Shown here in pieces: positions 5,779 through 10,275 of a DNA stretch of 10,275 bases (its first letter is position 1; the number at the start of each line of letters is the position of its first letter). The notes beneath the pieces were generated by a model. That model had not been told where the DNA came from and made no database searches. It saw only the letters and a list, made by a program, of their open reading frames with translations. This DNA is from CAZDJQ01 sp964505765 (lineage in GTDB: Bacteria > Patescibacteriota > Microgenomatia > UBA12405 > JAHJSD01), in the NCBI GenBank assembly GCA_964505765.1, contig CAZDJQ010000029.1:1-10275 (forward strand). The letters are read 5' to 3'. The translations under genes and the position numbers were made by a program.

Positions 5779-8079
5779 TTACTTTTTCTTAATTTTTCTA
5801 TTTTCAGCCCAACTAATAATTTCTCTAGTTCGATTAATCGCATCCGGGCTAACCGATATACTGCTGATTCCCCAATTTACAAGTTTTTCAACTAAATCCG
5901 GATAATGACTTGGCGCTTCTCCGCAAATTGAGCTGGTAATATTTTTTTTCTGGCAGGTTTTAATTGTCTTTTTTATTGCCCACATTACCGCTTTTTGCCG
6001 AGTATTAAAAGTATAGGCAATTTCACTATTATCCCGGTCTATTCCTAGAGTTAACATAGTTAAATCATTGCTTCCAATGGAAACGCCGTCAATTCCGATT
6101 TTAATAAACTCATTAAGTAAAATAATGTTGCTTGGGATTTCCACCATCATCCATAATTTAAAACTGGGCCCGCGATTTAAGCCGTAATCGTTAATTATTC
6201 TTTTAACCTCTAATAATTCGCTTGGGGTTCGGACAAAGGGAATCATCAGCCATAAATTCTTTAAGCCGCTTTTATTGCGGACTCTCTTTATTGCTTCCAG
6301 TTCAAGTTCAAAAACATCAGGAAGACTGAGATATCTCAAAGCCCCTCTAAATCCCAGTAATGGATTTGGCTCCTTTGGTTCATACAAATCTCCCCCTTCT
6401 AAATTTCGATACTCATTTGTTTTGAAATCAGTTGCTCGGTAAACCACCGGACGGGGATGAAAGGCTTTGCAAAACTTTTTTATTCCTTTAGTTAAATCTC
6501 GAATATACTTTTCTTGTTTTTCTTCTTGGATTAGTTTTTGCGGATGTTTGCCGATTCTAGCGATCATAAATTCTGCTCTCAGCAGTCCGATTCCGTCAAC
6601 GTGTTTTTGGCTCATTTCCTTGGCCAAGCTTGGATCGGCCAAATTGACGTAAAGCTCGGTTGCGGTATTAATTTTTTGTTCTTTTTGCTTCTTTTGTTTC
6701 TTTTTTCTCTTTTTTTTCACTATTCCCTTACTTATTTTTCCGGATTCTCCGTTGACAGTGACTCTCATCCCCGGTTCTAAAACTTGGCTGGCTTTTTTTG
6801 TTCCTACTATGCAGGGCACACCCAGCTCACGAGACACAATTGCCGCGTGTGAAGTCAGTCCGCCCAAATCAGTTATTATTGCTGCCGCACGCTTCATTGC
6901 CGGAACAAAATCCGGGGAAGTCATTGGTGAAACTAATACTTGACCTTTTTTTATTTTGTCAATTTCAGAAACGTCTTTTATAATATTTACCTTTCCCTGG
7001 CCGATTCCCGGACTGGCTCCTGCCCCGGTTAAAATGACATCCCCCTTAACTGCCCCTTTTTGTCCTTGGCTTGTTCGTGTTTGTTTATCAATTGTGGTAA
7101 CCGGTCGCGTTTCAACAATGTAGAATTTATTGTTTGCCCAGGCCCACTCAATATCTTGAGGGAAGTAATAATGGTGGTGAATTAATTTTCCTATTTTAGC
7201 TAATTCGACAATATCAGAACTATTAAGCTTTTGTTTATTTTGCTTTTTTGCCGGAACTTTAGAGTGAATATTCTTCCCTCGAGTTCTAATTAATTGTTCT
7301 TTTTGCTCATTTGTTTTGATTCTAACTATCCGATTTATTTTCTTTTTCACCACATAACGATCAGGGGTAACGGTCCCGCGGACCAGATATTCGCCTAATC
7401 CCCAAACTGCCTCAATCACCATTTTTTCCTTATCATTAGTTACCGGATCAATGGTAAACATTACTCCGGAAGCCTCAGATTGAATCATTTTTTGTATTAC
7501 GGTTGCCAGTCCAATGTTGAAACGCTCAAGCCCTCTTTGTTCACGATAAAAAATTGCGCTGGGAGTAAACAGCGAAGCCCATGATTCTCTTACATAATTA
7601 ACGACGTTGGCTTCTCCTTTGATATTTAAAAATGATTTAAGCTGTCCGGCGAAAGAATCAACTGACGCATCTTGGGCGGTGACCGTCGGGCGGATGGCAA
7701 CATACGAGTGTTTTAATCCGAGAAGCTCCCCCAACTTATGGTAATTATCTATTATTTCCTGGGCTAAATCCTTGGGCATCTCGGCAGAAGTGATCATCTC
7801 TTTTATTTTAGTAGCTGCTTGGTTTAATTCTTTTCCCTTATCGATATTAGTTTGCTTGATAATCTTATTAATCTCATCATTTAGATTATTGTGATTAATA
7901 AAATTAAAATAGGCTTTGGCGGTAACTACGAAGCCGGGAGGAATAGTCTCTCCTAAAAAACTGGCCATTTCGCCTAAATTTGCCCCTTTACGGCCAACGT
8001 GTTCAACATCATCCTTGTTTATGTTTTTAAACCAGATAATATTTTTGCTATTTTTTTTCATCTTGTCGATTGTAATCAT
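5779..8079 (-). CDS. ppsA: Phosphoenolpyruvate synthase (pyruvate, water dikinase)
   Basis: The enzyme makes PEP from pyruvate, ATP and water through a phosphohistidine. The 766-aa protein has all three parts. The N-terminal ATP-grasp half (about 14-330) has VGRKGANLGEM, DSFAGQ (141-146), WGLGEYLVRG and ETRPVTT. The swivelling domain (about 345-450) has catalytic His411 in GGLTSHAAIVSRELG. The C-terminal PEP/pyruvate barrel (about 475-760) has RATDFKTNEYRNL, GFRGALRYL, MVEIPSN, SIGSNDLTMLTLGIDRD and catalytic Cys719 in SICGEAPS. Two oddities stand out. The ATP-site motif usually reading RSSATAED is RPTVTAQD (130-137), and a Lys/Gln-rich linker (455-469) joins the His and PEP domains. Met1 overlaps the cupin gene by 32 bases; Met7 (ATG at 8061) would overlap by 14 and matches family N-termini better. 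It sits in an operon just before eno, which points to PEP formation for gluconeogenesis. Confidence 0.93.
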   Translation of the reverse strand: MITIDKMKKNSKNIIWFKNINKDDVEHVGRKGANLGEMASFLGETIPPGFVVTAKAYFNFINHNNLNDEINKIIKQTNIDKGKELNQAATKIKEMITSAEMPKDLAQEIIDNYHKLGELLGLKHSYVAIRPTVTAQDASVDSFAGQLKSFLNIKGEANVVNYVRESWASLFTPSAIFYREQRGLERFNIGLATVIQKMIQSEASGVMFTIDPVTNDKEKMVIEAVWGLGEYLVRGTVTPDRYVVKKKINRIVRIKTNEQKEQLIRTRGKNIHSKVPAKKQNKQKLNSSDIVELAKIGKLIHHHYYFPQDIEWAWANNKFYIVETRPVTTIDKQTRTSQGQKGAVKGDVILTGAGASPGIGQGKVNIIKDVSEIDKIKKGQVLVSPMTSPDFVPAMKRAAAIITDLGGLTSHAAIVSRELGVPCIVGTKKASQVLEPGMRVTVNGESGKISKGIVKKKRKKKQKKQKEQKINTATELYVNLADPSLAKEMSQKHVDGIGLLRAEFMIARIGKHPQKLIQEEKQEKYIRDLTKGIKKFCKAFHPRPVVYRATDFKTNEYRNLEGGDLYEPKEPNPLLGFRGALRYLSLPDVFELELEAIKRVRNKSGLKNLWLMIPFVRTPSELLEVKRIINDYGLNRGPSFKLWMMVEIPSNIILLNEFIKIGIDGVSIGSNDLTMLTLGIDRDNSEIAYTFNTRQKAVMWAIKKTIKTCQKKNITSSICGEAPSHYPDLVEKLVNWGISSISVSPDAINRTREIISWAENRKIKKK
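6671..6718 (-). repeat. Low-complexity purine tract encoding the Lys/Gln-rich linker of PpsA
   Basis: The coding strand is almost all purine here and includes a run of eight A (complement of 6710-6717) and a run of six. It encodes residues 455-469 of PpsA, which are nearly all Lys, Gln, Arg or Glu. The tract lies exactly between the phosphohistidine domain and the PEP-binding barrel. Such homopolymer runs are prone to replication or transcription slippage, and the adjacent reading frame is undisturbed in this sequence. Confidence 0.6.
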
Positions 8080-8410
8080 CTTCTATTCTTACCGTGGTCC
8101 CCTTTTCAGGGCTTGAAACTTCAAAAATAAAACTATCCCTTAAAGCCTTGATTCGATGTTTTTGATTAATTTTAATATGGTAGCCGTGTTTTGGCTTCAT
8201 TATCTTTTTTATAATCTTGCCGCTTTCATTTTCAAGCCAAATTCTTGCCTTACCTTTAAACAGGCACAAAGTTTCTTCTTTTCCGGTATGGTATTGAAAA
8301 GAAAATTGATGCCCCTTTTTAATAAATAAAATTTTTCCTACCCTAGGATGATTAGCTGGGGTAAAAATGAGTTCGTATCCCCAGGGTTTATTAATTTTAT
8401 TTTGAATCAT
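8048..8410 (-). CDS. Cupin-domain protein, type-II mannose-6-phosphate isomerase-like
   Basis: This 120-aa single-domain cupin resembles the C-terminal domain of type-II phosphomannose isomerase/GDP-mannose pyrophosphorylase proteins. It opens with KPWGYELIF (8-16). The first cupin motif is G33-x5-Gln39-x-His41-x4-Glu46-x6-Gly53, with Gln in place of the first His as in phosphomannose isomerases. The second motif supplies His85. These four residues (Gln39, His41, Glu46, His85) are the likely metal ligands. The C-terminal FEVSSPEKGTTVRIEDDYNR is typical of small sugar-related cupins. It may isomerise or bind a sugar or sugar phosphate, but the substrate is unknown. It overlaps the upstream HAD gene by 14 bases and the ppsA start by 14-32 bases, so the three are co-transcribed. 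No Shine-Dalgarno is visible. Confidence 0.82.
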   Translation of the reverse strand: MIQNKINKPWGYELIFTPANHPRVGKILFIKKGHQFSFQYHTGKEETLCLFKGKARIWLENESGKIIKKIMKPKHGYHIKINQKHRIKALRDSFIFEVSSPEKGTTVRIEDDYNRQDEKK

Positions 8411-9185
8411 TAGAAATTTTTACCAAGTGATTAATTAGTTCTTCTCCGCCTTCATGCTGCAACTTGGAAGTGACAAAATCAGTTTTGTAAGGTAAAGTTT
8501 TTGGATTTGTAGTAACGCTTATTTCAGCTATTTTCATTAATTCAACGTCGTTGGGATCATTTCCAACTGCCAGTGTATTTTCGGGTTTCAGATTTAGTAA
8601 ATCAAGGACAAGCTCCAGTCCGGTCCCCTTATTAAATTCCCGCGGGCCGATATCGTATGCTTCACCGCTCCATAAACAGTGATATTTATCTTCTGGATCG
8701 AGTTGATCAACTAATTTTTCAATTTGTCTATCTTTTTGGCGGCAGTGAACGGTAATTAAAAATTGCTTAGGCTCAAAACTAATGATATTGGTGTTGGTTT
8801 TTGATAACAATCTGATTTTCTGCTTGATAAGAGTTAATTTTTCAAGCTCTTCTTTAGAAAAGGTCATTAATTGATGAACTTTTCCATTGTGCAATGTAAA
8901 TATCCCCATCTCACCCTGTAGAATTACGTTCTCCCATAAAAGTGATTCATACATTCTGGTTAAAAAAAGCAGTCCTCTCCCACTGGTAAACACCAATTTA
9001 AATCGGCTTTTTAAAATCTTTAATTTTTCAAAAACTGCCGGGTTTGGAGCTTGGCTGCGAATAACCAATTCATTATTTTTTTCCCTGATATCAGTCCCTT
9101 CCGGCATAGTTACTCCGTCGCCGTCAAAAGCAAGAAGTTTTATATTTATTAATTGTTCTGGGGTCAGTTCAGATATATTTTTCAT
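8397..9185 (-). CDS. HAD-superfamily phosphatase (Cof/IIB-like)
   Basis: This 262-aa protein carries the haloacid-dehalogenase motifs in order. Motif I is FDGDGVT, with nucleophile Asp21 and acid/base Asp23. Motif II is VFTSGRG (Ser68). Lys186 is in EFNKGTGL (motif III), and motif IV is VGNDPND (Asp210, Asp213). The long insertion between motifs II and III (about 90-175) fits a type-IIB cap, as in Cof-like sugar phosphatases, sucrose-phosphate phosphatase and mannosyl-3-phosphoglycerate phosphatase. It probably hydrolyses a cytoplasmic phosphomonoester. The overlapping downstream cupin of phosphomannose-isomerase type suggests a sugar-phosphate substrate, but this is inference. Its first 17 bases overlap the end of the holA-like gene. 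It has no clear Shine-Dalgarno and is probably translationally coupled. Confidence 0.83.
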   Translation of the reverse strand: MKNISELTPEQLINIKLLAFDGDGVTMPEGTDIREKNNELVIRSQAPNPAVFEKLKILKSRFKLVFTSGRGLLFLTRMYESLLWENVILQGEMGIFTLHNGKVHQLMTFSKEELEKLTLIKQKIRLLSKTNTNIISFEPKQFLITVHCRQKDRQIEKLVDQLDPEDKYHCLWSGEAYDIGPREFNKGTGLELVLDLLNLKPENTLAVGNDPNDVELMKIAEISVTTNPKTLPYKTDFVTSKLQHEGGEELINHLVKISNDSK

Positions 9186-9870
9186 GATTGGATTCTAACT
9201 CTATTATTAAATTTAACAGTTTATTTTCTAAAGTGCAACCAAGTTTTCCGGTTTTATTTAACCAGTCGACATTAACTAAACTTAAATAAAAAGCTTCAAT
9301 TTCATCAGCAGTTAAGTTCTTTATTTGGTTTAATATTTTTTGCTTTTGCCAGCCGGGTAATTTTAATAAAGCCTCATTTTTTTTAGCGAGATACATTTTT
9401 TTTGCTCTTTTTTGTAAAAAATATAAAATTAATTCCGGCGGATGAGTCATCTTTAATTTATTAAAAAGTTTAATGCTCTTACTAAGTGACCCCTTCCCCA
9501 ATTGATCTAAAAAATTAAACAAATGATTAGGAAGTTTGAAATGTTTGATCTTGCTCTGATAATCCTTAGCAATATTTAATTTTGAAGAGCTTACTTTTTC
9601 CCCTTGCCATATAAAGAAATCAATATTTGAGTTAAGTTTTTTAACTTGTTTAAAAATATTTAACAACGGTTTTTTTTGAAGTGAAAACAGGCCCTCTAAA
9701 ACTAATGCCTGTTTTTTAGGGGTGGCAAATAATCCGCCGCTGTGTTTAACGAGATTTTCAGAATTAATTTTTTTCCGCGATATATAATCGACTTTAGAAT
9801 ATTTTTCTAAATCTTTTGCTAATTGTTGGCGGCTTTTAAAGATGTCTTTTCCATGATATACCTGTATCAT
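9169..9870 (-). CDS. holA: Short DNA polymerase III delta subunit-like protein
   Basis: The delta subunit opens the beta sliding clamp as part of the clamp loader. The 233-aa protein begins MIQVYHGKDIFKSRQQL, matching the start of HolA proteins (a Walker-A-like region that has lost nucleotide binding). LFATPKKQALVLEGLF (47-62) corresponds to the strand before the mid-domain, and IDFFIWQGEK (83-92) to the next strand. A helical domain covering about 115-225 includes PPELILYFLQKRAKKMYLAKK and LPGWQKQKILNQIKNLTADEIEAFYLSLVNVDWLNKTGKL, here seen as fragments of the HolA collar. It is about 100 residues shorter than usual 330-340 aa homologues, so the assignment is moderate. It heads the run of overlapping genes HAD, cupin, ppsA and eno. 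A TATTAT only 5 bases upstream of the ATG is unlikely to be its promoter. Confidence 0.68.
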   Translation of the reverse strand: MIQVYHGKDIFKSRQQLAKDLEKYSKVDYISRKKINSENLVKHSGGLFATPKKQALVLEGLFSLQKKPLLNIFKQVKKLNSNIDFFIWQGEKVSSSKLNIAKDYQSKIKHFKLPNHLFNFLDQLGKGSLSKSIKLFNKLKMTHPPELILYFLQKRAKKMYLAKKNEALLKLPGWQKQKILNQIKNLTADEIEAFYLSLVNVDWLNKTGKLGCTLENKLLNLIIELESNHEKYI

Positions 9871-9921
9871 TTTAATAATAGCTTGCAGGGTATTGTTGGG
9901 TTGTTTAACCGCAGTGATTTA

Positions 9922-10176
9922 TTAAACCTTAAAAACCTCATCACCTTCTTTTACTTGTTCGCCCTCTAGAATTTTAATAGCCACCTCTTGTCCGGTTTCC
10001 GCTCGATCAATGCTTTCATGATCTATTTCCATCGAGGTTACCTCTTGTTCAAATTCTTGCCCTCGGCCAACAATTTTAATAGTGTCGCCTACTTCAAAGG
10101 GCTCTTCAACTTCAAGAACACCAACGTTAATATTGCCGAAGAAATGAGTGATGGTTCCTACCTTTAAATCTGCCAT
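9922..10176 (-). CDS. EF-Tu domain-2-like small protein ('translation elongation factor-like protein')
   Basis: This 84-aa protein resembles the beta-barrel domain 2 of EF-Tu/IF2-type translation GTPases, without any G domain. VGTITHFFGNINVGVLEV, then PFEVGDTIKIVG, then a QEFEQEVTSMEIDH segment and the closing EGDEVFKV give the usual barrel strands and turns. Stand-alone proteins of this kind are annotated as elongation-factor-like in archaea and CPR bacteria; their role is not established as far as I know. The frame extends to a GTG at 10191, but that GTG is part of the Shine-Dalgarno sequence itself. The ATG at 10176 is therefore the better start. It has its own promoter upstream, and a 51-base gap separates it from the holA-like gene, which may be transcribed by readthrough. 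Confidence 0.82.
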   Translation of the reverse strand: MADLKVGTITHFFGNINVGVLEVEEPFEVGDTIKIVGRGQEFEQEVTSMEIDHESIDRAETGQEVAIKILEGEQVKEGDEVFKV

Positions 10177-10187
10177 TTGCTTAATTT

Positions 10188-10198
10188 TCACCTCCTTT
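10188..10198 (-). promoter_or_regulatory. Consensus Shine-Dalgarno site that sets the EF-like gene start
   Basis: The minus strand reads AAAGGAGGTGA, a full 11-base complement to the usual 3' end of 16S rRNA (TCACCTCCTTT). It lies 11 bases before the ATG at 10176 (14 bases counted from the GGAGG core). It includes the GTG at 10191-10189, so that GTG cannot be the initiator. No other gene in the window has a site like it. Confidence 0.85.
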
Positions 10199-10220
10199 TA
10201 TGTCTGAAAACTATAGAATA

Positions 10221-10249
10221 ATTGTAGTAAACTTTAATGTTTATAACAA
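10221..10249 (-). promoter_or_regulatory. Sigma-70-type promoter of the EF-like gene
   Basis: On the minus strand TTGTTA (10249-10244) and TACAAT (10226-10221) are separated by exactly 17 bases. They match the consensus at 4 of 6 and 5 of 6 positions. Transcription would begin near 10214, giving a leader of about 38 bases that contains the Shine-Dalgarno site. A second hexamer, TATAGT (10215-10210), is possible but has no -35. The 10250-10275 stretch to the window edge shows nothing else I can support. Confidence 0.6.
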
Positions 10250-10275
10250 GCGGGAATCATAATAGATGTTAAAAT

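Noticed and set aside
6467..6983. Several plus-strand open frames of 61-80 codons opposite ppsA
   Set aside because: They are antisense shadows of a well-conserved gene, overlap one another and show no family features or ribosome sites.
9875..9880. TATTAT on the minus strand just before the holA-like ATG as a promoter
   Set aside because: Only four bases separate it from the start codon, so transcription would begin inside the gene, and no -35 is seen.
10258..10275. Start of a plus-strand gene (CATAAT followed by ATG at 10266)
   Set aside because: Only a few codons are visible before the edge, with no ribosome site or recognisable protein.

Overview
The window looks like an AT-rich chromosomal segment from a small-genome bacterium, most likely of the Patescibacteria/CPR radiation. 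This placement is inference. It rests on compact versions of several housekeeping proteins (enolase 347 aa, a DNA polymerase III delta-like protein 233 aa, RsmI about 227 aa), Lys/Asn/Ile-rich proteins, genes that abut or overlap, an absence of Shine-Dalgarno sites at most starts, and an 84-aa EF-Tu domain-2-like protein of a type I associate with archaea and CPR bacteria. TGA is used as a stop codon (the ATGA junctions at 2259-2262 and 1861-1864), which argues against the genetic code in which TGA means glycine.

Layout. Bases 1-256 hold three minus-strand tRNA genes, transcribed in the order Leu(CAG), Phe(GAA), Gly(TCC); the Gly gene runs off the left edge. Bases 316-4022 are a tightly packed minus-strand envelope operon: a secreted transglutaminase-fold protein, a YvlD/phage-holin-4 family membrane protein, SecG, and a membrane-anchored family-5 solute-binding protein. 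Bases 4023-4053 are a very short divergent promoter region. rsmI (4054-4737) is the only plus-strand gene, and its stop overlaps the tail of the enolase gene by 9 bases. Bases 4729-9870 are a second minus-strand operon, in transcription order holA-like, HAD phosphatase, cupin, ppsA, eno. The EF-like gene (9922-10176) lies upstream with its own promoter and a consensus ribosome binding site.

How the genes fit together. ppsA and eno are adjacent and cover pyruvate to PEP to 2-phosphoglycerate, so the module is probably gluconeogenic or anaplerotic. The HAD phosphatase and the cupin of the type-II mannose-6-phosphate isomerase kind suggest sugar-phosphate chemistry in the same transcript. The first operon concerns the cell envelope and secretion. 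I see no CRISPR array, insertion sequence, integrase, attachment site or phage module, and no non-coding stretch longer than about 80 bases. I found no convincing undescribed multi-gene system. The most unusual items are the shortened, diverged enolase and the changed ATP-site motif in the PEP synthase.
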